Assembly: GCA_000435975.1 (NCBI GenBank)
Contig: FR884142.1
Span: forward strand, 8,018-25,073
DNA from: Oscillibacter sp. CAG:241
GTDB taxonomy: Bacteria; Bacillota; Clostridia; Oscillospirales; Oscillospiraceae
Direction of reading: 5' to 3'
DNA length: 17,056 nucleotides
Part shown: in pieces, positions 1 through 7,916 of the stretch
Layout of the letters: the number at the start of each line of letters is the position of its first letter
How positions within the stretch are numbered: position 1 is the stretch's first letter
Notes under the pieces: generated by a model
The model's input: only the letters and a program-made list of their open reading frames with translations
Databases searched by the model: none
Told to the model about the DNA's origin: nothing
Position numbers and translations under genes: made by a program

Positions 1-504
1 GAGGTTCAGCAGACGCAGGGCGTTGGCCACAGCGGACCGGGATTTGCCCACCCGTTGGGCCGTTTCCTCCTGGGTCATGTTGTACTGGCTCATGAGCACC
101 TGGTAGCCCTCGGCCTCCTCAATAGGGTTCAGGTCCTCCCGCTGGAGGTTTTCAATCATGGCCAGCTCCATGGCCTTTCGATCGTCGGCCTCGATGATGA
201 TGGCGGGAACCTGGGTCAGGCCCGCCATCCGGGCTGCGCGCCAACGGCGCTCTCCGGCGATGATCTGATAATAGCCGGATTGCAGCTTCCGTACCGTCAG
301 GGGCTGGATGATGCCGTGCTCCCGGATGGAGTCAGCCAAGTCCGCCAGAGATTCGGGGTCAAATTGCTTGCGGGGTTGGGATGCGCAGCTTTCCACCTGG
401 GAAATTGGCAGAAATAAACTGCTTTTCTCCTCCTGGGAATCGATGACATCATCTCCCAGCAGGGCGGCCAGGCCTTTGCCCAGCCCTTTTGGGTTATTGG
501 CCAT
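1..504 (-). CDS. parB: ParB/Spo0J chromosome-partitioning protein (3' end cut by window edge)
   Basis: ParB is a CTP-dependent DNA clamp that loads at parS and, with ParA, drives origin segregation and SMC loading. The 168 codons visible run open to base 1, so the C-terminal dimerisation domain lies outside the window. The opening MANNPKGLGKGLAALLG is typical of ParB. The CTPase core follows, with GERRWRAAR at residues 84-92 and ENLQREDLNPIEEA at 118-131. A helix-turn-helix (about 142-166, TQEETAQRVGKSRSAVANAL) is the parS-binding region. The ATG at 502-504 has AAGGAG about 10 nt upstream. The gene lies 27 bp behind parA on the same strand, the usual soj-spo0J operon order. Two parS sites lie just upstream of parA. 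Identification is secure. Confidence 0.97.
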   Translation of the reverse strand, partial: MANNPKGLGKGLAALLGDDVIDSQEEKSSLFLPISQVESCASQPRKQFDPESLADLADSIREHGIIQPLTVRKLQSGYYQIIAGERRWRAARMAGLTQVPAIIIEADDRKAMELAMIENLQREDLNPIEEAEGYQVLMSQYNMTQEETAQRVGKSRSAVANALRLLNL

Positions 505-531
505 TGCTAAAACGCTCCTTTCCGCACAGAA

Positions 532-1296
532 TCAAACATTTTTCTTGAGAAATTCGTTGGCCAGTGACAGATATGCCTCCGCACCGCGGCAGGTCCGATC
601 ATAGGCGGTAATGGGCTTTCCGTGACTGGGTGCCTCGGACAGGCGAATGTTTCTGGGGATCACTGTGGCATAGACCTTGCCGGGGAAGAATCGCTTCACC
701 TCTTGCGCCACCTGGATAGCCAGGTTGGTTCGGCCATCGAACATGGTCAGCAGAACGCCTTCGATCTGGAGACGTGGATTCATATTCCGGCGGACAATAC
801 GCACGGTGTTCATCAGGTCACTGAGGCCCTCCAAGGCGTAATACTCTCCCTGCAAGGGTACCAGCAGGGAATCTGCAGCGCACAGGGCGTTGAGGGTCAG
901 AAGCTCCAGGGAAGGGGGACAATCGATGAAAATGTAGTCGTAGTTTTCCCGTACACCGTTCAGGGCGTTGCGCAGCAGAAATTGCCGGTCTGCCAGCTCG
1001 ATCATTTCCACGCCGCCGCCGGCCAGGGCCTTGCTGCTGGGCAGCACGTCGCCGTAAGGCGTGGCGACGATGGCTTTGGCGGTGTCCACGCCGTTGATGA
1101 GGACATCATATACGCCGTTGGAGGTGGACTTGTCCACGCCCATGCCGGAAGTGGCGTTGGCCTGGGGATCAAAATCGCACAAAAGCACGCGCTTTCCCAG
1201 ATATTTTAGTGCCGCAGCCAGGTTGACGCAGGTGGTAGTCTTTCCAACGCCGCCTTTTTGGTTCACGATCGCTACGATTTTCGCCACTTTTCCCAC
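532..1296 (-). CDS. parA: ParA/Soj chromosome-partitioning ATPase
   Basis: ParA is a deviant-Walker ATPase that binds the nucleoid when ATP-bound and is released by ParB. It acts in origin segregation and, in Bacillota, also on DnaA. The 254-residue length is normal. Visible motifs are the deviant Walker A KGGVGKTTT (14-22, signature lysine K14), Walker A' DFDPQANATSG (41-51) and the Walker B/switch segment FIDCPPS (123-129). The start is ambiguous. A GTG at 1294-1296 gives 254 aa. A second in-frame GTG at 1285-1287 would begin MAKIVAIVNQKGG, closer to the family norm, with only a modest purine-rich site ahead of either. A promoter at 1322-1349 and two parS sites lie upstream, so repression by ParA or ParB is plausible. 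Confidence 0.97.
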   Translation of the reverse strand: MGKVAKIVAIVNQKGGVGKTTTCVNLAAALKYLGKRVLLCDFDPQANATSGMGVDKSTSNGVYDVLINGVDTAKAIVATPYGDVLPSSKALAGGGVEMIELADRQFLLRNALNGVRENYDYIFIDCPPSLELLTLNALCAADSLLVPLQGEYYALEGLSDLMNTVRIVRRNMNPRLQIEGVLLTMFDGRTNLAIQVAQEVKRFFPGKVYATVIPRNIRLSEAPSHGKPITAYDRTCRGAEAYLSLANEFLKKNV

Positions 1297-1321
1297 TCAC
1301 TTTCTGTCAGTCTTTTTATTT

Positions 1322-1349
1322 AGTATATCACATTTTCGAGCGGTTTCAA
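1322..1349 (-). promoter_or_regulatory. Predicted sigma-A promoter of parAB
   Basis: On the minus strand, TTGAAA (1344-1349) and TATACT (1322-1327) are separated by 16 bp. They match the -35 and -10 consensus well and sit about 25-30 bp ahead of the parA start codon. The region is AT-rich compared with the surrounding genes. This is a motif match only. Confidence 0.7.
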
Positions 1350-1386
1350 TAGAAAATTTGCAAAACGAGAAAAAACTTGAGAAAAA

Positions 1387-1402
1387 TGTTTCACGTGAAA
1401 CG
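1387..1402. promoter_or_regulatory. parS: parS site 1 (ParB-binding, one mismatch)
   Basis: TGTTTCACGTGAAACG matches the conserved bacterial parS consensus TGTTNCACGTGAAACA at all but the last base. It lies about 38 bp upstream of the predicted parA -35 element and 40 bp centre-to-centre from the second site. This is close to four helical turns, so both sites would face the same side of the DNA. Confidence 0.93.
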
Positions 1403-1410
1403 GAAGAAAT

Positions 1411-1450
1411 AATGAAAAAGGGTGGATGTTTCACGTGAAACATCCACCCT
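1411..1450 (-). terminator. Intrinsic terminator of the mre/mrdA/GH13 run, containing parS
   Basis: Eight bases after the GH13 stop codon, 1450-1419 forms a 32-bp perfect palindrome: 14 bp of stem closing an ACGT loop, with a GGGTGG/CCACCC base. On the minus strand it is followed by TTTTCATTATTTC, giving a run of five Ts counting the last paired T. This is the form of a Rho-independent terminator. The centre of the stem is parS site 2. It would separate the upstream operon from parAB. Confidence 0.75.
1427..1442. promoter_or_regulatory. parS: parS site 2 (perfect palindrome)
   Basis: TGTTTCACGTGAAACA is a perfect match to the parS consensus and a perfect palindrome. It forms the core of a longer 32-bp perfect palindrome (1419-1450) that also looks like the terminator of the GH13 gene. 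Two parS copies next to parAB are usual for an origin-proximal region, so the window probably lies near oriC (inference). Confidence 0.96.
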
Positions 1451-1458
1451 GTAACAGT

Positions 1459-3297
1459 TCAAATCAAAATCATACCCGACACCGGCGGCAGACGCAGACG
1501 CAGCTTTCCGCCGGGGGCAAAGAACTGCTGGAAGGTCAGAGCCTCCCGGGCCAGATCCCGGGGCCAAGGGAGAGATACCTCCACGGCTGTTTCCCCAGCA
1601 TTCAGCGCCGCCACAGTGATTTCGTCTCCCAATAGCCGCCGCAGTACCAGTGCGCCGCCCTGAGCATAGACATATGTCAGATCGCCGTCCTGCAAAGAGG
1701 GGCGATGTCGCCGCAGCTGACCCAGACTGCGAAAGAAATCCAGCAGCGCCCGGTCCTGCCGGTCCCAGGGATAGGTTTTTCGGTTCAGGGGGTCCTCGAA
1801 GCCCTCCATTCCGGCCTCATCACCGTAGTACACGGTAGGGGAGCCGGGGAAACAGTACAGCAGCATTTCACCCACCCGCAGCCGGGCTTCGCCCTTTTGC
1901 CGCTCCTCCGGGGAGAGACGGTAGGCCGCACGGGCGTCCTTGGTGTCCGGCACATGCTCCGCACCCAACAGAGTCAGAATGCGCGGGGTGTCGTGGGTGC
2001 CCAGAATATTCAGGGCACTGTAAAACGCCGGACGAGGATAGTGCTCACGGATTGTCTCCATGGTATCCCGGAAGCAGGCGGCATCGCCGCCCCGGAGCCA
2101 ATCCAGAGCGGCCGTCCGGAAGGGGTAGTTCATCAGGCCGTGAGTCTCACTGCCCAGCAGATACCGGCGGCGCTGACTGTAGGCCACCTTGTTGCTGCCG
2201 TCCTCCCAGACCTCCCCCAGCAGGAAGCTATCGGGATTCTCCTGCTCCATGGCGTCGCGGATCTCGGCGATAAAGTCATCGGGCAGCTCGTCGGCTACAT
2301 CCAGCCGCCAGCCGGAGGCGCCCTGCCGCAGCCAGTGCCGCACCACGGAGTCGTGATCCCGGATGATGAAGCGGCGGTAGCTGTCGGTGGATTCCTGCAC
2401 GGCAGGCAGGGTCTTGATGCCCCACCAGGCGTCATAGTCGTCGGGCCAGGGGTGGAAGGAATACCACGAATAATAGGGAGACTCCCGGCTCTGGGCCGCG
2501 CCCAGCTCCGGATAAAAGCCTTGAGCGTTGAAATACCGGCTGTTGTTGCCGGTGTGGTTGAACACGCCGTCCAGCATCACCCGGATGCCCCGGCAGCGTG
2601 CCTCCCGGCACAGGGTTCGGAAGTCCTCCTCCGTGCCCAGCATGGGGTCAATACGCCGGTAGTCGGCAGTGTCGTATCGGTGATTGCTGTCGGATTCAAA
2701 AATGGGACACAGATACAACGTACCCACTCCCATACTCTGTAGGTAGTCTAATTGGGAGGTGATGCCCGCCAGACTGCCGCCAAAAAAGTCATTGTTGCGG
2801 ACGATGCCGTTTTCGTCAGGCCGCCATACCGGCGTATCGTCCCAGCTCTGATGGACCACACGGTCTCCCACCATGCCGGCAGCGCTTGGCACAGACAGAC
2901 GACAAAACCGGTCCGGAAAGATTTGATAGGTGACGCCGCGGCCGAACCAGGCGGGGGCGGGGCGGCTGTCATCGTACACCGTCAGCTGCCAGCGGGAGGA
3001 GTCATCAAAACCGTGGGGACCGTATGGACGAACACAGTCCGAATAAGTGAATTGAAACGCATACCATACCAGATCCGGCTCCGCTGGGGCGGTATAGACG
3101 GCTTGCCAGCGGCCGTCGCCGGATGGGGACAAGGGCAGCGCCTGCTCTGTGCCGCCGAATTCCCGGCGCAGCAGCAGAGATACTCCGGTAACGTTTTCAG
3201 TCCCAGGTCGAACCGCGAAACGGACAGCGGCGCCGCACGCGGCGGCGCCAAAGGGGGACTTGTATTCCGGGTCGCGGGAATCAAAAATCTTGCTCAT
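1459..3297 (-). CDS. GH13 alpha-amylase-family glycoside hydrolase (neopullulanase/cyclomaltodextrinase-like)
   Basis: This is a 612-residue family GH13 enzyme, predicted to hydrolyse alpha-1,4 (possibly alpha-1,6) glucans or maltodextrins in the cytoplasm, as no signal peptide is visible. Residues 1 to about 115 look like the N-terminal beta-sandwich of neopullulanase-type enzymes. The catalytic barrel carries region I DGVFNH (243-248), region II GWRLDVADE (329-337, nucleophile D333), region III GEVWED (361-366, acid/base E362) and region IV LGTHDTPR (432-439, D436). All three catalytic carboxylates are present. The length and RLDVADE motif fit neopullulanase/maltogenic amylase types; exact specificity cannot be read from sequence. 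The ATG at 3295-3297 has a GAGGGA site that overlaps the mrdA stop codon, 9 bp away, so the gene is probably co-transcribed with mrdA. It ends at a parS-containing terminator. Confidence 0.9.
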   Translation of the reverse strand: MSKIFDSRDPEYKSPFGAAACGAAVRFAVRPGTENVTGVSLLLRREFGGTEQALPLSPSGDGRWQAVYTAPAEPDLVWYAFQFTYSDCVRPYGPHGFDDSSRWQLTVYDDSRPAPAWFGRGVTYQIFPDRFCRLSVPSAAGMVGDRVVHQSWDDTPVWRPDENGIVRNNDFFGGSLAGITSQLDYLQSMGVGTLYLCPIFESDSNHRYDTADYRRIDPMLGTEEDFRTLCREARCRGIRVMLDGVFNHTGNNSRYFNAQGFYPELGAAQSRESPYYSWYSFHPWPDDYDAWWGIKTLPAVQESTDSYRRFIIRDHDSVVRHWLRQGASGWRLDVADELPDDFIAEIRDAMEQENPDSFLLGEVWEDGSNKVAYSQRRRYLLGSETHGLMNYPFRTAALDWLRGGDAACFRDTMETIREHYPRPAFYSALNILGTHDTPRILTLLGAEHVPDTKDARAAYRLSPEERQKGEARLRVGEMLLYCFPGSPTVYYGDEAGMEGFEDPLNRKTYPWDRQDRALLDFFRSLGQLRRHRPSLQDGDLTYVYAQGGALVLRRLLGDEITVAALNAGETAVEVSLPWPRDLAREALTFQQFFAPGGKLRLRLPPVSGMILI

Positions 3298-3306
3298 AGG
3301 GTTCCC

Positions 3307-5435
3307 TCATTTCAACAGGGTATTTTCGCCGATGATCACGGCACCGATCTCCTCCTGAGAAAAGTAGGAGTTGACGATGTCCACGGCGGTAGAGGCCAGG
3401 GCAGCGCCGGAGCCGCCCTTTTCAATGACAACGGCCACAGCGATCTGAGGATCGTCGTAGGGGGCGAAGCACACAAACACACCGTTGTTGGTGTTGTTGA
3501 TACCCGTCTCGGCTGTACCGGTTTTGGCGCCGGCGGATACCACGCACTTGGAAAAGTAGTAAGACAGGCTGCCGGTGGTCAGATTGTGCATGCCTTCCTT
3601 CACTGCCCGGACGGTGCTGTCACTCATCTGCACCGTGTTCAGGGGCTCCTTATCATAGGCATAGATCACCGAGGAGTTGTCGTAGGATTTCACGTTTTTC
3701 AGCAGGTGGGCCTCATAATGCTGTCCGTTGCCCACCAGAGTGGCGATATAGTTGGCCAGCTGCAGGGGAGTGAACAGGTCATAGCTCTGGCCGATGGCGG
3801 CGGTGAGGGTCTGGCCGTCGGTCCATTCCAGGTGCTCGGCCTCGGCAAATTCCGGGGTGGCCATGGAGCCCTTGGCCTCGGCGCTGCCGGGGCCGCCGAT
3901 CTCGATGCCGGTATATTCGCCCAGACCGAACTGCTTGGCATAGCTGGCCAGGGTCTTGATCCCCGTCAGGCGGCCCACCTCATAGAAGAAGTAGTTGCAG
4001 GAAACGGTGATGGCCTGGGACACGTTGACCCGTCCGTGGGTGCCGCCGTACTCGTTGTAGATCCAGCACCGGGGCTGGGGAGACTTGTAATAGTCATAGA
4101 CGCCCCGGTCCACAATGGTGGAGGAGGGGGTGATGATACCGGACTCCAGAGCCGCTACCGCTGTGCAGGGCTTAAAGGTGGAGCCCGGTGCATACGCACC
4201 GCCGATAGCCCGGCTCAGCAGGGGCGTGCCCGCGGTGGCGCTGACCAGCTTGGGGTAATCCTGCCCGCGGTGTCGCTGACCAGCTTGGAGTAATCCTGGT
4301 CAAAGGTGGACAGATTATAGGTGGGATAGCTGGCCATGGCCAGCACCTCGCCGCTGCCAACACCCACCACCACCGCTGCGCCGCCACGGACCACGCCGTC
4401 CTTTTGCGTCATGGCCTGGATGGTCTGGGCCAGGGATTTTTCCGTGTCCTCCTGCAGGTCGATGTCCAGGGTCAGGGCCACGGTACCGCCGGGCTGAGGC
4501 TCCTTGGTATAGAGCTCACCGGTGATCTTGCCCTCCTGATTGGTGGTGATGATGCGGGTGCCCTTGGTGCCGTGGAGATAGGATTCAAAGGCCTTTTCCG
4601 CGCCCTCGCGGCCTACCAGGGAGTTCATGGAGTAACCCTCCATATCCCGGTAGCCGGTAATGCCATTCTTTGGATCGCCCACCCAGTCCTCATAGTAAAT
4701 AGGACTCAGACGGCCCAGAACGTGGGCGGCATATTCGGTGTTGTACACCCGGGCCGAGGAGGTGCCGGTGGACACGCCCCGGTACTGGCCGTCCGCCGTC
4801 TGGCTGATGAGCTCCACGGACACATCGTCGGCAAAGACATACTGGGCATCCGTCAGACTCTTGATGGACAGCTCGTAGCGTACCCCGGCGATGGTCCGGG
4901 CCTGGTCCTCGGTATAGCTGTCGTCGATATTGAACAGCTGCCGCAGCTTGGCCATAAACCGGTCCGGCTGCAAAGTAGGCGTCACCTGGGAGAGCGTGGA
5001 ATAGGGAATGTCCTTGTTTTTCAAAAACAGGGCAAAGCCCTCGCCGTCGGAAGGGTCCGTATAGCTGTAGGGAGCGGTTCGGCTCACAGGCAGCGTATCG
5101 TTCCAGGCGGTGCCGTTCTCTGTGCACAGGTCCGTCAGCCGCAGGATGGCGGCATTGAGCTCCTGATCCGTGTCAAATTCCTTGGCGGAAAAGATCAGCG
5201 TATAGGTCAGCCGGTTGGACACCAGCACCTTTCCGTTGCGGTCGGTGATAATGCCCCGGGACGCTTCCACCGTTTCACTGGCGGCATTGCTGGCCAGGGA
5301 CTTGGCCCGGTTTTCCTCGCCGTGAAGGATTTGGGTATAGTACATGACCCCGGCAAAGGCCACTAGACACAGACCCATCAGACCCGTCAGCGCCCAGATA
5401 CGGACCCGGACCGGGTCGAATGCATTTTTCTTCAT
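3307..5435 (-). pseudogene. mrdA: Penicillin-binding protein 2 (elongasome transpeptidase), frameshifted by a 35-bp tandem repeat
   Basis: PBP2 is the class B transpeptidase that cross-links peptidoglycan in the rod-elongation complex with MreCD and RodA. The reading frame is broken. One piece (5435-4215) has a short N-terminal cytoplasmic part, a membrane segment (about 11-33) and RGIITDRNGKVL (60-71), then reads 15 out-of-frame residues and stops. The rest continues in another frame from about 4290 to 3307. The cause is a 35-bp imperfect tandem repeat at 4226-4295. Removing one copy gives a single frame of 697 codons plus stop. In that frame the active-site motifs are intact: STFK (nucleophile about S407, bases 4171-4182), SCN (467-469) and KTGTAE (626-631). 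As read, STFK is encoded in neither full ATG-to-stop frame. PBP2 is normally essential in rods, so an assembly error or mixed-strain consensus is as likely as a true pseudogene. mreD ends 10 bp upstream; TAGGAGGAG precedes the ATG. Confidence 0.93.
4226..4295. repeat. 35-bp imperfect tandem duplication inside mrdA
   Basis: Bases 4226-4260 and 4261-4295 are adjacent direct copies matching at 32 of 35 positions. In the coding direction one copy reads DYSKLVSDTAG and the other DYPKLVSATAG. Because 35 is not a multiple of three, the second copy shifts the frame. The differences argue against a very recent simple slippage event. They would fit two strain haplotypes joined at an assembly overlap. 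Confidence 0.92.
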
Positions 5436-5445
5436 AGGACTCCTC

Positions 5446-5961
5446 CTATTTCAGGATACGGTTGTGAACGCTGCGCAGCAGCAGATACACCAGCGGCGAC
5501 AGCACCACAGTCACGGCGGCCTCCCGCCCCGTCAGAGACAGGGCGGCCGTAAGCTCCACCCCTTGGCGGAATGTCAGCAGCAGCGTGTGCAGAAGATCGG
5601 TTACCAGCAGGGACAGACCTGCGCACAGAACGGCGCACAGAAAGCCCTGGCTCAGAAACCGCTTGGCGATCACAGCCGCCAGCAGCGCCGCTGCCAGAAA
5701 GGCCAGTGTATAAAAGCAGGGGATGATCCCCGGCATGGTCAAATCGCACAGCAGGCCGAATACTCCGGCAAAGGCGGTCCCCTCGCCGGGCCCCTCCAGC
5801 ATGGCGGTGATGGCAGCGATCAGCGGCGGCAGAAAGGGATGCACGCCCCACACGCAGATGCGGTTGAGCACCAGGGACTGCACCAAAACCAGCAGCAGGG
5901 TGGCCCCGGCATAGTACAGCCACTTGAAAAACATATCCCGTTGGTTCAAGGCTTGGTTCAT
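5446..5961 (-). CDS. mreD: Rod shape-determining protein MreD
   Basis: MreD is an integral membrane component of the elongasome that modulates MreC and PBP2. The 171-residue protein is almost entirely hydrophobic, with about five or six membrane segments (roughly 16-34, 42-62, 64-80, 84-100, 106-130 and 147-163). An Asn (N33) in the first segment and the LLCDLTMPGIIPCFYTLAF stretch (70-88) resemble the region conserved in MreD. Family length is usually 160-175. It sits between mreC (11 bp away) and mrdA (10 bp away), the canonical order, which strengthens a call that sequence alone would leave weaker. The ATG at 5959-5961 is preceded by GAGGGG, which overlaps the mreC stop codon. No mreB gene is in the window. 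Confidence 0.92.
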   Translation of the reverse strand: MNQALNQRDMFFKWLYYAGATLLLVLVQSLVLNRICVWGVHPFLPPLIAAITAMLEGPGEGTAFAGVFGLLCDLTMPGIIPCFYTLAFLAAALLAAVIAKRFLSQGFLCAVLCAGLSLLVTDLLHTLLLTFRQGVELTAALSLTGREAAVTVVLSPLVYLLLRSVHNRILK

Positions 5962-5972
5962 GGTGTCACCCC

Positions 5973-6812
5973 TCAGTCAACGATGGTGAAATCCGTGATG
6001 ACGAAAACCTCCACCAGCTGGGTGATGTCGGTTTTGGGCAGGATGGTGGCATAACGGGTCAGGCCGTTGTCATCGGTTTTGATCTCCTCCACAGAGCCGA
6101 TGACCAGCCCCGAGGGATAGTAGCCGCCCAGGCCGGAGGTGACGATCATGTCGCCGTTGATGAGACTGGATTCCCCCTCCAGATACGACAGCTTCAGCTT
6201 TCCCTGGTTCATCAGCGCCAGATCGCCCATGGCCACCGTCACCTCGCCCGTGCGGAACACCAGGGCACCCAGCTGGGAATCCGTGTCCAGAATGGTGGTA
6301 ACGGTGCTCCAATTGAGCCCCGCGTCGGTGATAACACCCACCAGATAGCCGTACTGGTCCACCACGCAGTCGCCCTTTTCCACGCCCAGGCTGGTGCCCT
6401 TGTTCAGGGTCAGGGTCCGGGACCAATTGGAGGTGCTGCGCTCGATCACGTGGGCCGCCTCAAAGGTAAAATCCCGACGCTGCTGGCGCAGACCGTTCAG
6501 GTCCCGCAGACGCTGGTTTTCCTCGCTGTCGGTCTTGGCCTGACGCAGATCCTCCGTCAGCTGGGCGTTTTCCTTGCGCAGGTCCTCGTTTTCCTTGCGC
6601 AGACTCTCCACCGTCTGGAACCGTTCTCCAATACTCTGGAACCATCCGGTCACGGCGGAGCCCGCCGCCCGGAAGGGGTAGGTCACCACTCCGGCGGCGT
6701 TCTGCAAAAACCCCGTCTGGTTGCTGACGGCGCTGGCGATACATAATCCCACCGCCACCACTACCACAGCGGCCAGCATCATAATGCCGTTTTTCTGAAA
6801 AAATCGTTTCAT
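5973..6812 (-). CDS. mreC: Rod shape-determining protein MreC
   Basis: MreC is the periplasmic-facing scaffold of the elongasome that binds and activates PBP2. The 279-residue protein has a short cytoplasmic N-terminus, one membrane segment (about 9-30), a Glu/Lys/Gln-rich coiled coil (about 61-110, SLRKENEDLRKENAQL) that mediates dimerisation, and a C-terminal beta-domain region. The latter holds typical stretches such as VVDQYGYLVGVI and SGLGGYYPSGLVIG. Length is normal (270-300). The ATG at 6810-6812 has AAAGGGA about 8 nt upstream. It is 15 bp after maf and 11 bp before mreD. The family is clear from domain order and context. Confidence 0.95.
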   Translation of the reverse strand: MKRFFQKNGIMMLAAVVVVAVGLCIASAVSNQTGFLQNAAGVVTYPFRAAGSAVTGWFQSIGERFQTVESLRKENEDLRKENAQLTEDLRQAKTDSEENQRLRDLNGLRQQRRDFTFEAAHVIERSTSNWSRTLTLNKGTSLGVEKGDCVVDQYGYLVGVITDAGLNWSTVTTILDTDSQLGALVFRTGEVTVAMGDLALMNQGKLKLSYLEGESSLINGDMIVTSGLGGYYPSGLVIGSVEEIKTDDNGLTRYATILPKTDITQLVEVFVITDFTIVD

Positions 6813-6827
6813 AGCTTGTTCCCTTTT

Positions 6828-7397
6828 TCACAGCAGCGTTACGCCAAACTCTGCCAGCATCCGGCTCAGCAGCAGCACCGGCAGACCCATGACGTTGAAA
6901 AAGTCTCCGTCAATGCGCTCTACCAGCAGGGCTCCCTGGCCCTGGACGCCGTAGGCTCCGGCCTTGTCCATGGGCTCACCGCCCCGGATATAGGCCCGCA
7001 GCTCCGACTCGGACGCCGGACGGAAATACACGTCCGTGGACTGGGCCCGGGTCAGGGACCGCTGCCCCTGCCGCACGGTAACGCCGGTACAAACCGTGTG
7101 CCGCCGCCCGGAAAGCTCCGTCAGCATCCGCAGGGCGTCTGCCTCGTCCCGGGGCTTGCCCAGCCGCTGCTGGTCCAGAAATACCATGGTGTCGGCGGTG
7201 ATGACGATCTCGTCGTCCTCCGACGGCACTGCCTGGGATTTTTCCCGGCTGATGTAGGATACGATCTCCGGCGGCGTCAGCCCCTGAGGGTACCATTCCT
7301 CCACCTGGGGGACCCGGACGGTGAAGTCCCGGATGCCGATCCGGCCCAAAAGCTCCTGCCGCCGGGGAGACCCGGAGGCCAATACGATCCTTGCCAT
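6828..7397 (-). CDS. maf: Maf-family nucleotide pyrophosphatase (house-cleaning NTPase)
   Basis: Maf proteins hydrolyse non-canonical or excess nucleoside triphosphates, and overproduction arrests septation. The 189-residue length is typical. Visible motifs are the N-terminal ASGSPRR (7-13), EIVITADTMVF (63-73, catalytic D69), GKPRDEADALRML (80-92), LSGRRHTVCTG (95-105) and a KAGAYGVQGQGA segment near 145. The last resembles the YhdE-type (dTTP/UTP pyrophosphatase) subfamily more than YceF-type; substrate remains inferred. GGGAGG in the tail of dut, 4 bp upstream of this gene, serves as ribosome site for the ATG at 7395-7397. It precedes mreC by 15 bp; maf next to mre genes is a common arrangement in bacteria. 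Confidence 0.95.
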   Translation of the reverse strand: MARIVLASGSPRRQELLGRIGIRDFTVRVPQVEEWYPQGLTPPEIVSYISREKSQAVPSEDDEIVITADTMVFLDQQRLGKPRDEADALRMLTELSGRRHTVCTGVTVRQGQRSLTRAQSTDVYFRPASESELRAYIRGGEPMDKAGAYGVQGQGALLVERIDGDFFNVMGLPVLLLSRMLAEFGVTLL

Positions 7398-7401
7398 AGG
7401 C

Positions 7402-7851
7402 TTACCTCCCGGTGGAGCCGAAGCCGCCTGCGCCCCGGTCCGTCTCGTCCAGCTCCTCCGCCTGCACCAGAACAGGCCGCACCACCGGCGTCACCATCAG
7501 CTGGGCGATGCGGTCCCCGGGCTGAATGGTATAGCTGTCCTGGGACAGGTTCACCAGTCCCACGGAGATCTCGCCCCGATAGTCGCTGTCGATAACGCCC
7601 ACGCCGTTGGACAGGGCGATGCCGTGCCTGAAGCCCATGCCGCTTCGCACGAATACCAGGGCCACATAATCAGGGGAGGGCAGGGCGATGGCAATGCCCG
7701 TAGGGATGCCCCGGCGCTGGCCCGGGGCCAGCGTCACGGCCTCGTCCACGCAGGCGCACAGGTCCATGGCTGCGGCTCCCGCCGTCTGATAGCGGGGCAG
7801 GGGAATCTCCCGGCCCATTTTCGGCGACACCGCCTTGATTTTAAGCTCCAT
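7402..7851 (-). CDS. dut: dUTP diphosphatase (trimeric dUTPase)
   Basis: The enzyme converts dUTP to dUMP, keeping uracil out of DNA and supplying dTMP synthesis. All five trimeric-dUTPase motifs are present: AGAAAMDLCA (24-33), RSGM (69-72), GVIDSDYRGEI (85-95, catalytic Asp D88), PGDRIAQLMV (111-120) and the C-terminal P-loop-like RGAGGFGSTGR (139-149). I chose the ATG at 7849-7851, giving 149 residues, because the conserved fold begins there and GGGAG lies upstream. An extension to 7884 adds 11 unconserved residues and has no ribosome site. The 65 bp between this gene and the U32 stop codon are AT-rich (TTTACA, TATACAAT) and may hold the operon promoter, though no well-spaced -35/-10 pair is clear. 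Confidence 0.95.
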   Translation of the reverse strand: MELKIKAVSPKMGREIPLPRYQTAGAAAMDLCACVDEAVTLAPGQRRGIPTGIAIALPSPDYVALVFVRSGMGFRHGIALSNGVGVIDSDYRGEISVGLVNLSQDSYTIQPGDRIAQLMVTPVVRPVLVQAEELDETDRGAGGFGSTGR

Positions 7852-7916
7852 TGTATCACTTGCTCCCATTGTATATAAAAACAATCTGTAAAAAAATCAT
7901 GAATCCTGAAAAGGGC

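Noticed and set aside
308..604. Small plus-strand frame spanning the parB/parA junction
   Set aside because: It lies antisense to both genes with no ribosome site or motif.
2752..4293. Long plus-strand open frame of 513 codons opposite GH13 and mrdA
   Set aside because: It crosses two well-supported minus-strand genes, has low-complexity Gly/Val/His-rich composition and no recognisable motif. It is a shadow of GC-rich codon bias.
4215..4295. Programmed ribosomal frameshift as the explanation for split mrdA
   Set aside because: The frame change is fully explained by the 35-bp duplicated segment, and removing one copy restores the exact gene. I see no convincing slippery site with a downstream structure.
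7852..7884. Longer dUTPase start at 7884 (11 extra residues)
   Set aside because: There is no ribosome-binding site, the residues do not match the family, and the region looks like AT-rich promoter/leader sequence.
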